Positions 34,301-45,388 of a DNA stretch of 64,000 nt are shown here, piece by piece; position 1 is the first letter of the stretch; each line of letters opens with the position of its first letter. The stretch comes from Liolophura sinensis (Eukaryota > Mollusca > Polyplacophora > Chitonida > Chitonidae), in the NCBI RefSeq assembly GCF_032854445.1, contig NC_088297.1, positions 5,891,991 to 5,955,990 on the forward strand, read 5' to 3'. The position numbers were made by a program, and so were the translations under genes. The notes beneath the pieces are model-generated. The model worked only from the letters and a program-made list of their open reading frames with translations. It did not search any database and had not been told where the DNA came from.

Positions 34301-36627
34301 TCTGCTGCAGCTGACACACACCTCCATGTTGTACATCAACTGGGTGTTCATGGGACAAGGCCTGGGATTTGCCTGCGGAGTTATCTTCACAACGTTCTTG
34401 TCCAGTCGGGTGTCACCTTACATCTGTCTGAGCGCCGCCCATTTTCCTGGCCGCTGGTGTCAACAGTGCTCTCCCTTGGATGAGGTCATTTTCGCTCCTG
34501 TCCGCAACTATTTTCGGCCAGTTTTTCCTGAAGGGGATGGTTTATTACGGTATGTCGATTTCGTTTCGCCAACTTACCGATCTTTGTGGTTACCAAGAAA
34601 AGACTGAACATAGCATTGACCGCCCTCTGATAACCAAATAATACCGCGATAAAACCCAATCAGTTAACCAAAACATGGGGTTGTCCTGGCAAAAAGTATT
34701 ACTATCGTGTCAATCAGGCCAATACCTGTATTCGCTGAAACCTTCTCACGCGGTATATGAGGTACTGATTCAAAATGTAAAGTAATTTGATGGCAAAAAA
34801 GCATAAAATAACATATATGTACATATCAATCAGTATTTCCAAGGAGTAGTTAGAACTTGTGTGATGAATTTATACAGTTGCCTGTAATCTAGGTGAACAC
34901 TTGTCAATGATCGATGAATAGATATACGTTTGGGTTGGTGAAAATAACAGTTAGGTAGATGTGTAGAGCTCGATTTTGCGCGTGACCACAAATGTCGGAT
35001 AATAAACGTGGTCTATTGCTTTGACAAGCCGTGTTCAGGTTGATTTTTTTTTATTTTTTAATTTAAGCTTTCAGTAATCGTGACCAGTACAGTGTCTTCA
35101 TCTCCACACCAATTAGGTTAAATCTGTAGTAATATTTAAACCTATTTTCTCAGTTTTGTGGTTATAAACACACCTTTATGGGATATTAATATGCGTACTG
35201 AACATTGATTCTGTATCTTAATATTTAGCTCTTTTATTCATAGTAGGAAAATATGCACCATGAACATGTTCACGGTATAAACCTTCAGCTTTATTTGTAC
35301 CTGTTAAATACAATAAAAGATGTTTTTGATTATTGATTGGTGTTTTACGTCGAATGATGTTTTGAGAAAGAAATAATTTCTAATATACAAGTATGATCGC
35401 AATAACGATACAGTGTAGAGTTTGGCAGTAAACCTTGAAGTCTGACTCATCCTACCTATTTTAATGACTATTTTAATGGGCAGTTTCAGATATACAATTA
35501 TCTGTAGCCCCTCACTGCCCAGTGTCATTTTTCAGGTTCGGTCGAATCGTAGCTATTTAAGTGGCTCAGACATAACCTTTTGTTTCGCATTGTATATATA
35601 TGTTTTAAATTACAGGAACTATGTTTTTGTGCGGATTAATATGGCCACATGACAACGACGTTCCTTATCAGTTTATTGTGACGGGGCTCGGACTCGGCGC
35701 TTTCGTGTCGCCTTTTTTTTGTCTACATGGCTCTAAGCGAGGATATTCCACTCGCCAATGTCCAAAACATTACTGAGGAAAATTCCATGGTGGATTGTCA
35801 TACAGAAGAATCGAATGTTTCGCTGGTGCCTATTGTCTGCAGCCACATTCCAATTAACACAGACTATATTTTTGTACCGTATTTACTGGTCGCTGTGATA
35901 GTTCTACCGCCAGCGATGGCGTTTGCTTACTACGCCTGCCGTGGTCACAATGAAGCAAGGACAAGTTGGGAATCCGAGGAAACGTACGAGTCTCTTTCCG
36001 ATGTAAGCTTCGAGGAGAATGACGAGAAAAAACGAAAACGTCAAAAACTGTATACTGGGCGGTGATGCTCTTGCTGATGTTGTTTTATGTCCATTTGGTG
36101 GAATTCTGCTATCATTTAGCCATTTACTCTCGGCGTTCGGAATAAAATCCAAACTACACATGCCCGATACCTCCATGGCTATCATGACTTCAGTTTACTG
36201 GGCTGTTGTTTGTTGGGACGATCAATTAACACCTTTCTGTTCCGCCTACTTTGATCTTTTCCTCATTATCCTATGTAATTTCATAGGACTGATTGTCGCT
36301 AATTTATCACTGGTGTTCATGGCGAATGAATACGAGATCGCTCTGTGGCTCGGCACGGCGTTCACCTCCCTCTTCAATTCCATGTTTCTACCTGGCGTAA
36401 TGACGTGGATCGGAGCTTACCTGGACTTGGACGGCGTAGGAATCTGTCTCTCTCTTGTCGGACTGGCCTTTGGCGAGCTGGTATGGCCGATATTCGGCGG
36501 ATACGCGTTCAACACTTTTGGACCCATGTCGCTGATGTACTTGACATTTGCACTAGTCTGTTTCCAGTTTAGTCTATTCCTCGCTTTACAGTTTATCGTA
36601 TGTACGAAGCTGCGTAAACTTCCGTGA
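31231..36627 (+). CDS. MFSD4/NaGLT1-like major facilitator transporter, gene span, frameshifted
   Basis: Multi-pass membrane transporter of the MFSD4 group, which includes rat NaGLT1 (sodium-dependent glucose transporter 1); the substrate cannot be read from sequence. Exons 31231-31379, 34263-34549 and 35616-36627 join at phase 0 and phase 1. The N-terminus has the family order F-W, then LGPT, then SWVF-like (INWVF). The C-terminal half has the LGR motif and several hydrophobic helices, ending KLRKLP. Corrected length is about 465 residues, a little short of mammalian MFSD4 (about 515). About six single-base indels break the frame, but splice sites and the frames between breaks are clean, so this is either an assembly-damaged gene or a young pseudogene. 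Confidence 0.75.
32195..32262 (+). mobile_element. SINE family A, 3' remnant
   Basis: ctcgaataagtggaaaatt, cttcagtatggtgtgaatca, catataaataaata. Confidence 0.7.
33240..33455 (-). mobile_element. SINE family A, long worn copy with head
   Basis: Plus-strand order (element on minus): gactatttcacttatacgac, gaaaccggacagagtccg, gacttttccccggagaggaa, ttggacttgaactcacagct, tgtgctgcgctagcgctt, cccacggaggctc. Confidence 0.85.
33515..33645 (+). mobile_element. SINE-like remnant
   Basis: tgtacctggcgaacaggga resembles the 49-bp repeat and family C; then gtcaggtttctcccagccat and cgtataagtgaaatgtacta resemble family A. Confidence 0.55.
34263..34549 (+). CDS. Transporter exon: TM1 to about TM4, one frameshift
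   Basis: Acceptor cctctcag ends at 34262; donor ttacg|gtatgt at 34549/34550. It encodes GFTNGILGPTVLGLLQLTHT, INWVFMGQGLGFACGV and SSRVSPY. Near 34442 (cattttcct) one T too many switches frame; with three Ts it continues HFLAAGVNSALPWM and ATIFGQFFLKGMVYYG, a hydrophobic stretch as expected for the next helices. The corrected length leaves phase 1, which matches the next exon; the uncorrected length does not. This supports the single-base excess. Confidence 0.82.
34550..35615 (+). other. Transporter intron 2, 1.1 kb
   Basis: Good donor (gtatgt) and acceptor (ttacag). AT-rich; no repeat family recognised. Confidence 0.8.
35616..36627 (+). CDS. Transporter last exon, about five frameshifts
   Basis: It opens GTMFLCGLIWPHDNDVPYQF and reaches FVSPF at an eight-T run (35713-35720). 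Seven Ts would continue VYMALSEDIPLANV, an extracellular loop with N-I-T and N-V-S glycosylation sites. It then runs to a basic loop KKRKRQKLYTG near 36058, and frame changes follow near 36060, 36133, 36212 and 36250. These are placed where conserved or hydrophobic sequence moves to another frame (VMLLLMLFYV; FGIKSKLHMP; LGRSINTFLFR; DLFLIILCNFIGLIVANL). The final frame is open to TGA at 36625-36627. Breakpoints are approximate to a few bases. Confidence 0.75.
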
Positions 36628-36770
36628 ACAGATTCTATTTCTTCACTAAATACTCTTCAAAATATTAGTGGAAGTGCAGGAATTATAATTGTCATATATG
36701 AAACATTTATTATAACTGGAAAACAGTGTGGTTGACTGGAAGGTGCCATATAATATATATGAAGAACATT

Positions 36771-36815
36771 AAATTCTTGAGTACGGCGTAACAAACCAAT
36801 CAATCAAATAAGTAA
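36771..36815 (+). mobile_element. SINE family A, tail fragment
   Basis: ttcttgagtacggcgtaaca followed by aaccaatcaatcaaataa. Confidence 0.8.
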
Positions 36816-37195
36816 CTAAAACTGCACACAGACAATCGTGTCTATTAATAAGTTTATATCATTGCACATACCTGTGATCAATGCTTTTTAAGAGCACGCA
36901 CTGTTGACATTTTAACTGTTTTTTTTTTTTTGTGATAGTCCGTTGAAAATTCAGCAGACTTGTATGCCCTTTGGTTTTGAGCAATTCCAGTAAACTACCC
37001 TTCATGTTTTAACGGTAGTTTAGTTTGGCAAAACAGTAATCTCCCGACCTTTTGGCTATTTTCATTGATATGAAACAGTAATATTAATTTGAGTTGTAGG
37101 TGAGTGTGGGTGTGGATGTGTGGTGGCGGTGGTGGTGGGGGGGGGGGGAGGGGGACAAGATGGGAGGCGCATGCTATAGTAGACTATATTCTCTG

Positions 37196-37325
37196 ATGGG
37201 TTTCCCACGGACTCTGCCCGGTTTCCTCCTACCATAATGCTGGCCGTGGTCGTATACGACTACGGCGTAAAATACAATCAAATCAAATCAATCAATCAAT
37301 CAATAAATAAATAAATAAATATAAA
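37196..37325 (+). mobile_element. SINE family A, 3' part with long (AATA)n tail
   Basis: tgggtttcccacggactctg, ggtttcctcctaccataatg, ctggccgtggtcgtata, actacggcgtaaaatacaat, then a run of caat and aata units. Part of the ataagtgaaatattc block is deleted. Confidence 0.9.
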
Positions 37326-37587
37326 AATAAATAAAAGGAGAAAATATATATAATGGAAATTAGAAGAAAACTATAAAAGGATTTTGCCTTTCGTTTAAAT
37401 AGTATTCTGTTTGCTTTTACGGCCAGTCATAAATGCCCTGTTTTAATTATAGACCAGTGGCGTCTAATATATTGCAATTATCATCACTGCATATTTTTAC
37501 CCAGTGTATTTCTGTTTAAGTCACGGTGCTAGGGGGCGTGCAATTTGCTACTAGTTAAGCATTTACATGAACAGTTACAGAATAAAA

Positions 37588-38045
37588 CTCTAATTGAGGT
37601 AAACTGACGAGGGGCTGTACTTCACGGATTGCGTGTGACAGCCACCCCACTGCTCTAACTGAGGTAAACTGAGAATGGGCTGTACTTCACTGATTGCGTG
37701 TGACAACCACCCCACTGCTCTAACTGAGGTAAACTGAGGAGGGTCTATACTTCACTGATTGCGTGTGACAGCCACCCCACTGTTCTAACTGAGGTAAACT
37801 GAGGAGGGGCTGCACTTCACTGATTGCGTGTGACAACCACCCCACTGCTCTAACTGAGGTAAACTGAGGAGGGGCCGCACTTCACTGATTGCGTGTGACA
37901 GCCACCCCACTGCTCTAACTGAGGTTAACTAAGGAGGGGCTGTACTTCACGGATTGCGTGTGACAGCCACCCCACTGCTCTAACTGAGGTAAACTGAGGA
38001 GGGGCTGTACTTCACGGATTGCGTGTGACAGCCACCCCACTGTCA
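37588..38045. repeat. 65-bp minisatellite, seven copies
   Basis: ctctaactgaggtaaactga recurs every 65 bp (37653, 37718, ...), followed by ggaggggctgtacttcac, ggattgcgtgtgacagcc, accccactg. Confidence 0.96.
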
Positions 38046-38279
38046 TCAGCGATCTGAATGCTCTCTCTTTGCTGTAGTCTTATATGTAGTTTCAAAGCTG
38101 AGCTGTTCTATATAACTACAATGATGATAAACGCAGCATTGCAGCAGTGATGTAAGAAGGAAAGCATTTATAATAGTAAGTTGTTGAAAATATTTTCAAT
38201 ATCACTGTTTTAATGTTAAATTAACGCTTTCTACTGTTGTGTTAAACAACTTAATGCTGCGTTAAGCATAATAAATGTT

Positions 38280-38590
38280 TGAAAAAAGCAAACCTGTGTC
38301 GCATGATAAATATTAAAAATTCAGACTTGCGTTGCGTGATAAATGTTTTAAAAAGTCAAATTTGTCTCACGATAAATGTCAAACAACGTGTCGCATGATA
38401 AACGTAAAAGAGTCAAACTTGTGTCGCATGACAAAGGTTTAAAAAGTGAAACTTGTCTCGTATGATAAATGTAAAAGAGTCAAACTTGTGTTGCATGACA
38501 AATGTTTAAAAAACTAAACCTTTCTCGCATGTAAAATGTTAAAAATTTAAACTTGTGTAGCATGATAATAATTTGTTTCGCATGACGAAG
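38280..38590. repeat. Degenerate tandem repeat of about 35 bp
   Basis: About eight units of gtcaaacttgtgtcgcatg then ataaatgtttaaaa with variable length and indels. Confidence 0.85.
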
Positions 38591-38774
38591 GTACGACGGG
38601 TTGAACGACGTGTAAATCCGTGATATAATATGTAAATCTTTAGCTAATCAAATTGATACATATCCGTGTCTTTTTATTGGTCAGTTATCTCGAGAATACT
38701 GTAAAATCTCGCGATCACAACTTATTACAGATATAGAGAGCACGAGATAATTGTTAGGTCGTGCGAGCGAGTTA

Positions 38775-38885
38775 ACAAAGATTTCGTGTGAACAACTAGA
38801 CAAAGATCTCGTGCAAACGACTTAAAGATCTCGTGCAAATGACTTAAAGATCTCGTGCAAACGACTTAAAGATCTCGTGCACATT
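38775..38885. repeat. 22-bp repeat, about four copies
   Basis: Units of aaagatctcgtgcaaacgac plus tt; each carries a BglII-like agatct. Confidence 0.85.
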
Positions 38886-39039
38886 TTCATGTAAGGTGTG
38901 GTTTAGGGGCAGATTCGAAATCGGGTTTTCGCCGATTTAATTTTAATTTAGTGCTTTTTAAATTAGTAAAATTTTCAAACCGCAGTGAAATTTTTCAACT
39001 TGACCAAACTAAATACCCGGGCGTTCTCTAGACCCTGGT
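38886..39039. other. Short unique spacer
   Basis: No feature; gtgagtgggtgagtg at its end leads into the SINE B copy. Confidence 0.4.
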
Positions 39040-39385
39040 AAATGAGTGAGTGGGTGAGTGCTTGGGGTCTCGCGTCGTACTTAACAATTTTTCAGTCATA
39101 TGACGACGAAGGAATCCTTAGAGTGCAAGTAATGTGCCTCTTTGATGCAGGACGGATTCCCACCGCTCTTTTATCTAGTGCTGCTTTACTGAGACGACTT
39201 ACCAAAGGCAAGTAAGCCACCCTACGTGTGTCATTATACTGATACGGGTCAATCAGTCGTTGCAATATCCCCTTCATGCTGAACGCCAAGCGAGGAAGTT
39301 ACAACTTCCTCTGTTAAGGTCTTAGGTGTGACTGGACCCAGGATTGACCCTGGGTCTACCACTCCCGAAGCGGACGCTCTCGCGG
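39040..39385 (-). mobile_element. SINE family B, full-length-like copy
   Basis: Plus order: gtgagtgcttggggtctcgc, gtcgtacttaacaatttttc, tatgacgacgaaggaatcct, gcaagtaatgtgcctctttg, accgctcttttatctagtgc, aaaggcaagtaagccaccct, ctgaacgccaagcgaggaag, cccaggattgaccctggg, gaagcggacgctc. The minus-strand head carries the tRNA-like B box. Confidence 0.9.
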
Positions 39386-39550
39386 GTTCGAATCCATAAC
39401 TGGGGGCTCAGTATAACAGGTGAACTTGTCAGTTGCTTGGTGTGTTATTTCATTTTTCTCCTGTTTCTTCCACTCATTGAGTTGCCTGTGGTCATGTAAA
39501 CAGAATTTTATTCATTACAGAAGTTTCATTCATGTCGAACTTCTTATAGT

Positions 39551-39655
39551 TCAGGGTAGTTTCCTGCCACCACAATACTGGCCGCCGTCGCACAAGTGAA
39601 ATATTCTTGAGTACAGCGTAAAACACCAACGAAATAAATATATAAATAAATATAG
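39551..39655 (+). mobile_element. SINE family A, 3' end
   Basis: gtagtttcctgccaccacaa, tactggccgccgtcgcaca, gtgaaatattcttgagtaca, gcgtaaaacaccaacgaaat, (AATA)n tail. Confidence 0.92.
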
Positions 39656-39755
39656 TTCACTTTAACAACGCTTCGGTGTCACTCAAAACGTCTACACCCT
39701 AATATTAGCCCTCTTCATAAGGGCAAGAAGGTTTGAACAGAAATACACGAATGAA

Positions 39756-39934
39756 AGGCTGGCTTCCTCTCCGGCCGTACGTGGGAAGGTCTGTCAGCAA
39801 CCTGCGGATGGTCGTTGGTTTCCCCCGAGCCCTGCCGGGTTTCCACCCACCATAATGCTGGCCGCCGTCGTATAAGTGAAATATTTTTGAGCACGGCGTA
39901 AAACACCAATCAAATAAATATATAAATATACGAA
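39756..39934 (+). mobile_element. SINE family A, body and tail, near consensus
   Basis: ggctggcttcctctccggcc, gggaaggtctgtcagcaacc, gatggtcgttggtttccccc, ggtttccacccaccataatg, tcgtataagtgaaatatttt, gcacggcgtaaaacaccaat, tail caaataaatatataaata. Confidence 0.96.
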
Positions 39935-40690
39935 TGAAGGGTTGGATTGTTTTTTTGTTTTATTTTTTAAATCTAAGTTACTCATTTTTCTTGAATCAAA
40001 GAAATCCATTGATTTAAGAAAGGTGGTGTTGTTTGTTTGGGAGTTAGGGTGAAATATTTCTGGATAAATGTAAGTTTTAGCGCCAAAAATATTATTTTAT
40101 GACCTTTGTACTTTTCTGGCGGAACTTTCATGGCAAAAACAGATGTGTGTCATGGTGGGGTGGTTCTGGTCAAAGGTGATTTTTGTGGTAGTTCCAAATG
40201 AAATTCCTGGTTTTAGTTTTCATATTGAGATGACTGCTGTGATCTTTTCCGTCTTTCTTGTGAGTAGAGTGTTTGTGTATAGCCATTCTGACACTGATTA
40301 GAAAAAAACCATTACGTAACAATTCACGCTTCATTGTGTCTCAGACAATGCATTCTAATATAAAGCTAATCCTACGGGCTTCGTCAGGTCTCTAAGCTTT
40401 AAGATACATACAATCCATTTTGTGTTATAGATGAAAGATCAGTCCATGAGATCACTCGATCATGTTATCTTTGTCAAACTACATGTATGCAGAGGCAGTC
40501 ATTTTGGGACTACTTCGTGTGAATCACTTTCGTTTTCCTTCACTTTGAGTCCACCGTATTTTGAGGCCAGGACTGTGATTTGTTTTCGTGGCGACTTTAA
40601 AAAATGCTACCTCAGGTTTGTTGCGAATACATTCAGGGGGCGATAGTCCGTTACTGCGCACCAGAGCTATCTTAGTCTCGCCTTTACACT
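39935..40690. other. Intergenic, no gene recognised
   Basis: AT-rich; short frames only. Confidence 0.45.
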
Positions 40691-41660
40691 TGTGGGTATA
40701 GCGCATATTGTAAAGCTAAAATTGGTGACTTACACTTCTGAAAGTCCAAAATGTGCAGAGTTAGAATTGATGATTTGCACTTCCAGGCATCAGATTATAG
40801 TGTTAAAATCGGTGATTTACACTTCTTGGTGTATCGTAGATTATAGTGCTAAAAGTGATGATTTACACTCCTGTGTGTAGCACAGATTATAGTGCTAAAA
40901 TTGGTAATTTACACTCCTGTGTGTAGCACAGATTATAGTGCTAAAATTGGTAATTTACACTTCTAAGTGTAGCGCAGATTATTGTGCTAAAAGTGGTGAT
41001 TTACACTCCTGTGTGTAGCACAGATTATAGTGCTAAAATTGGTAATTTACACTCCTGTGTGTAGCACAAATTATAGTGCTAAAAGTGGTAATTTACACTT
41101 CTAAGTGTAGCGCAGATTATTGTGCTAAAAGTGGTAATTTACACTTTTAAGTGTAGCGCAGATTATTGTGCTAAAAGTGGTGATTTACACTCCTGTGTGT
41201 AAGGCAGATTATAGTGTTAAAATTGGTGATTTACACTCATGGGTCTAGATTAGATTATAGTGCTAACATCGGTGATTTTTTTTTTTGTGTTTTTTTTTTT
41301 GATTGTTGTTTTACGCCGTGCTCAAGAATATTTCACTTATGCGACGGCGGCCAGCATTATGGTGGGTGGAAACCTGCCATCCGCAGGTTGAGGGCTGACC
41401 TTCCCAAGTACAGCCGGAGAGGAAGCCAGCGTAAGCTGATCTTGAACTCACAGCGACCGCATTGGTGAGAGGCTTCTGGGTCACTACGCTGCGCTAGCCA
41501 GCTGAGCCACGGAGGCCCCTATCTAACATCGGTGATTTACACTTCTTGGTGTAGCGCAGATTACAGTGCTTATATTGGAGATTGTCAGTTATGGGTGTAG
41601 CGCAGATCATACTGCTAAAATCGGTGATCTACACTTCTTGGTGAAGCGCAGATTACAGTG
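40691..41660. repeat. 46-bp minisatellite, split by a SINE
   Basis: Unit gattatagtgctaaaattgg, taatttacactcctgtgt, gtagcaca (46 bp). The array runs to about 41290 and resumes at 41523-41660 after the SINE at 41302-41520. Confidence 0.95.
41302..41520 (-). mobile_element. Full-length SINE family A with target-site duplication
   Basis: Minus-strand head: ggggcctccgtggctcagct, ggctagcgcagcgtagtgac (A-box region), gtgagttcaagatcagct (B-box region), then the body. The middle is shorter than in other copies (about 25 bp lost after ggtggaaacc on plus). The 3' tail is A-rich (T-runs at 41274-41300 on plus). A 16-bp direct repeat, ctaacatcggtgattt, flanks it at 41263-41278 and 41523-41538. Confidence 0.95.
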
Positions 41661-42786
41661 CTACAACTTGATGACACCAATTTTTGGTTTCCAACCGTCG
41701 ACCTCTGAGTCCGCCCTCTAATCGCTAGCCCTCTAATAAGCCTCAATACATGGAAATGGACAGCTGACATGTATTACTAATGTCTTGTACAAGTAGGTAA
41801 CAGTCCCAGCTATTGTGTTGATCGGAAACAACACAGTTCAAATAACTTTAATTCGAAATGACAACCCAACAATCTCACCAAAAGCTGGCGTTGAGTATGA
41901 ATCGGCTTTTTCTAACAGACAGGTATATTTATGAAATAAACATTTGTTAATGAACATCTTATTTTTTTTATTTCACAGGAAATGTTTCAACAAGACTCCG
42001 TTTCACATCAAAATTGAAAAAGGCAAAGAACTATTAAGCAACAATTGTTTTTTCTTTTCACTATTTATTCCAACACAAAATCAACATTTTGAAACATGGT
42101 GAAGAATGAGCAAAAGGTGTAAACATTGGTGCGAGGATGTGTCACACTGCGGCTCGTGACGTCATTTTGCGGCATCTGACGTAACATCGCGATATGTGAC
42201 GTCACGTATCGCTATGTGGTCAGCACGCGCCAGCGTCGCCATGGGGACGAACGCGTCAAGAGTGTAATATAGCAAAAGAGAATATACAATCAAACCGACG
42301 CTGAAAACCGTTCATGTTCTTATCACTACGTTACGTTCGACGGGAAGAGGCCGTGGATTCAATGACAAGTTCATTTAATCCAATTTGTCCAGTGTAACAG
42401 AATCGCTTAATCGTCATGTTGGGACACGGAAGGAAACTGACGTTTGGGACTGACATCTTTAGTTAATCCCTGGAAAGACTTTCTGTCGACTTTGACACTT
42501 TCCTAATCGACCATTAGCCACGAAGGATCTTGTTCTATCTGATGATATCAGCTAGACCAAGTTAAAGTTTCATTCACATCTGCAGTATCGGCGAATGTCC
42601 ATATTTCGACGCATACACGAAACAACACATTTCAGTGGTTCCCTTCGCGAAAGTAAGATTGTTCTTTGAAATTTGTAAACTGTGCGTTGTGCGAAGGCGG
42701 GAGTCACATCACAGAGCTGGTACTGACGGGAACGGCAAACGTGCAGGAAGAAATTCTACACGCACACAGTGAAACGTTAACTGTGC
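41661..42786. other. Intergenic, with a CRE-rich patch
   Basis: Holds the CRE array at 42131-42230. No coding sequence recognised. Confidence 0.5.
42131..42230. promoter_or_regulatory. 20-bp repeated CRE (TGACGTCA) cluster
   Basis: TGACGTCA at 42157 and 42197 with TGACGTAA at 42177: exact 20-bp spacing, each preceded by gcgg or gcga. Weaker relatives lie one unit before (tgtcac) and after (tgtggtca). TGACGTCA is the CREB/ATF site. It lies about 3 kb past the Shaw stop. A regulatory role is inference. Confidence 0.6.
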
Positions 42787-42929
42787 CTGGGCCAGGTTTC
42801 ACAAAGTGGCGTACGACATTTTTTATCGTACATTTGTCGTACGATATTTTGTACGTCACCATTACCGTACCATTCTCCTATATGTGCGATTATCGTACAT
42901 GTGCGACATCTTTGTGAAACTGGGCCCAG
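42787..42929. mobile_element. 143-bp palindromic MITE
   Basis: Ends ctgggccaggtttcacaaag and, on minus, ctgggcccagtttcacaaag; the arms continue with cgtacga/tcgtacg-type palindromes, and nearly the whole element can fold on itself. No ORF. Elements with this terminal sequence are, from memory, common in invertebrate genomes. Confidence 0.85.
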
Positions 42930-42934
42930 TACCA

Positions 42935-43140
42935 TGAAACACAGTAACTGTACAATGAAGCATCGTAGCTGTAAGGTGAAACACCGTGTCTGTACTGTGA
43001 CACACCGTGCCTGTACCGCGAAAAACCGTACCTGTACTGTGAAACATAGTACCTACACCGCAAAACACGGTAGGTGTAATGTGAAAAGTAGTACCTATAC
43101 CGTGAAACATCATACCTGTACCGTGGAACACTTTATGAGT
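42935..43140. repeat. 21-bp minisatellite, about ten copies
   Basis: Unit cctgtaccgtgaaacaccgta (written as cctgtaccgtgaaacaccgt plus a). Seven codons per unit keep both strands open; no gene inferred. Confidence 0.92.
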
Positions 43141-45221
43141 ACTGACATCATGATGGCATGAAATTAATCATGAAATATCGTACCTGTGTCCTAAAAAAAT
43201 CTCACGTGTATCAAGATCTCGCCTCACGTGTGGGGCTAAAAACCATGCCGTAGTGTACTGTGACATATCACGTTAATTTTTGCAGAACACCCGTCACGAT
43301 TTTTATGTCATTCTAACACGAAGTACTCGGAGCCTAAAAGAAGCTTCTTTTTAACTTCAGTAACACTACTTTCTGGTAGGTGTAGCGATACGTGTAGCCG
43401 TACGAGCACGGCGTCACACTGTGTCTATACGATGCCAATGCTGAGAAACACACTGGCTCAGCTATGAGTACATTGCAGGCTTCGAGTGCATAAGAATCAA
43501 CATGGACATGAGAGTGCTGTCGTTGTTGTTTACAATACATTTCTTCAGGTAATATTTAAAAAGGCGACAGTAATTAACGCAATTACTGTAAGAAAAAAAT
43601 TTTGAACAAGGGAGATCCATACAAGTCCCATTCATGAATTTCATAACCCGATAAATAACCTTTAACGCCCCACAAACTCAGGAAAGCTTAGCACGTGCCA
43701 GTGGCAGATTAGCACACCACGTGACCTACCACCGCGAGGAAGAGTGATCACGCGTGATGTCATTGGAAAGGAGAAAGACTTATCATATACATACATATAT
43801 CATCAATAAATTTTGCCCTTTTTTCCTCCCTATTAATCAACTATAGTAAATATGTTGCCAGCTGGTTGTCAAAACATAATTTTTACACAGAATGTAGAAA
43901 AGACTGCTCGCGTCACGATCGTCAGTTGGAAGAGAGGATGGTCACTCTGAATTGTCAGTTTCTACCAGGGAATGGAAAATAATGACTTCTTTCTTCATTC
44001 TGAACATGGAACGGTAAAAACTGGGTACAACTGGATCACTAAAGCTACATGGTAGTAAAAAGTCCTCCCGTTTAAAGTGAATGAGGATAGGAAACATGTA
44101 GTTACGTGACCAAACTCTGGCTTGTGACATTGTCTTCAACAGATCATGAAATGGAAGATACAGACGGGACACAAATGAAACAAGAAAAAAAAGGTTCAGT
44201 CACGAATATCGCGAGATCTCACGAGACCATTATCACTGTCGATATGGACGAATATCCGTGGGACCTTGTCCTGTACAATGTAATGAAATCTTATTTTACA
44301 CTTCTACTTTACGGGAATTCAAGATATAAGGCATTTGACGTGCAATGAAAAGCAAATAAAAAAGAACCATTTTCATTTGTCTATGAAGCGACTCCTTGAA
44401 AGACTTGAATATAGTAGGTCTACATATTTGGAAATGAAAAACGTTGTCCTTTACACAATTCTTCTCAGCTTTCTCTCCTTCAACAGCTTTGTTTGTTTGT
44501 TGATTCACTCACTGTTATTACTATTTTCCAGACATGTTACAATCACCTGGCAGGAGTCTATTTTTCCTTCGTTCCTTGAACGTCACGTGATTTCACAAGA
44601 CCTCTTTCACGTGCCCTTTGTAAACATAGACCAAGGCATTAAAATGTAGACGTAATCCTGAGCTGATATGAGTACGATGAACAAAAGATGACAGGATGAG
44701 AACCGGCCTGAATCCACAAGGTATACTCACATGAAAAAACTCACGTAGTTTGCTAATAATTACAACCTTTCTTTAAGAAGGATTATGACCTAAATAAATA
44801 CGCCCTTTTTTGTGTGAAATCATAAACATCCGATAAACTTGAGTGCAAGGTGCGCATGTCAGACACGCACTTCCGGTATATGCAGCACTCGCACGTGACA
44901 ATACGCCACGTTATAGTCACGTGACACCACTGAGCACAATCCTCGGACAGTGCAACTTCTCGGAAGTGCACGGCAATAACTTGTCTGCACCTGCGTCAAC
45001 ATGGCAACTTCCTCTCTAAGACAAGACGGGAAGGAAGTATGCCAAACCTATCACCATAGCAACGGCTCCGTATCTGTCCGGAAAGGCTCTTCCGTATTGG
45101 CCTCTTTTCTTCACAGACTGTCTCCGAGACAGACAACCTTTTCTTAAGGCGGTGTCCTTGACCCAGATTTAAGCACAGCCTCGTCTATCTAGCTCTGTAT
45201 TGCGACTAGTCTAATCTCTCA
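43141..45221 (-). other. Flank of Shaw; includes its 3' UTR
   Basis: The sequence immediately below 45222 should be Shaw 3' UTR. Its end is not placed. Several CACGTG motifs occur (for example about 43694, 43722, 44925). No other gene recognised. Confidence 0.5.
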
Positions 45222-45388
45222 TTACGTGTTCACGGTAACCAAGGCTTTCGAGGACGTTGCCGATGAAGGGGAGTTGTGGTGAGAAGACGACAGGGGGCGC
45301 TGACCGGATGTGGTCGTTTCCGTGGCGGCACCCTTCGCCCCTGACACGGATTTTTCCGACACTTTGCCGTCCATGCCATTGACAGGAC
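45222..45388 (-). CDS. Shaw: Shaw last exon: C-terminal tail and stop
   Basis: Minus-strand acceptor ggttatag just above 45388; phase 1 (g + gt = Gly). It encodes [20 protein letters not shown] and a Ser/Thr-rich end [14 protein letters not shown], stop TAA at 45222-45224. Identified by acceptor, matching phase and an open frame of 54 codons; no domain. Alternative C-termini are typical of Kv3 genes. Confidence 0.75.

Larger units (their letters stand above)
36628..37587. other. Downstream flank and 3' UTR candidate
   Basis: Contains a SINE tail (36771-36815), a G-run at about 37136-37150 and a SINE (37196-37325). No AATAAA clearly placed for the transporter. Confidence 0.5.

Noticed and set aside
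41400-41520. Free-standing tRNA gene
   Set aside because: The tRNA-like boxes are the head of a SINE: the body, A-rich tail and target duplication follow.
42901-43161. 86-codon frame of repeated Lys-His-x-x-Cys-Thr units
   Set aside because: The 21-bp minisatellite keeps both strands open; no protein family recognised.
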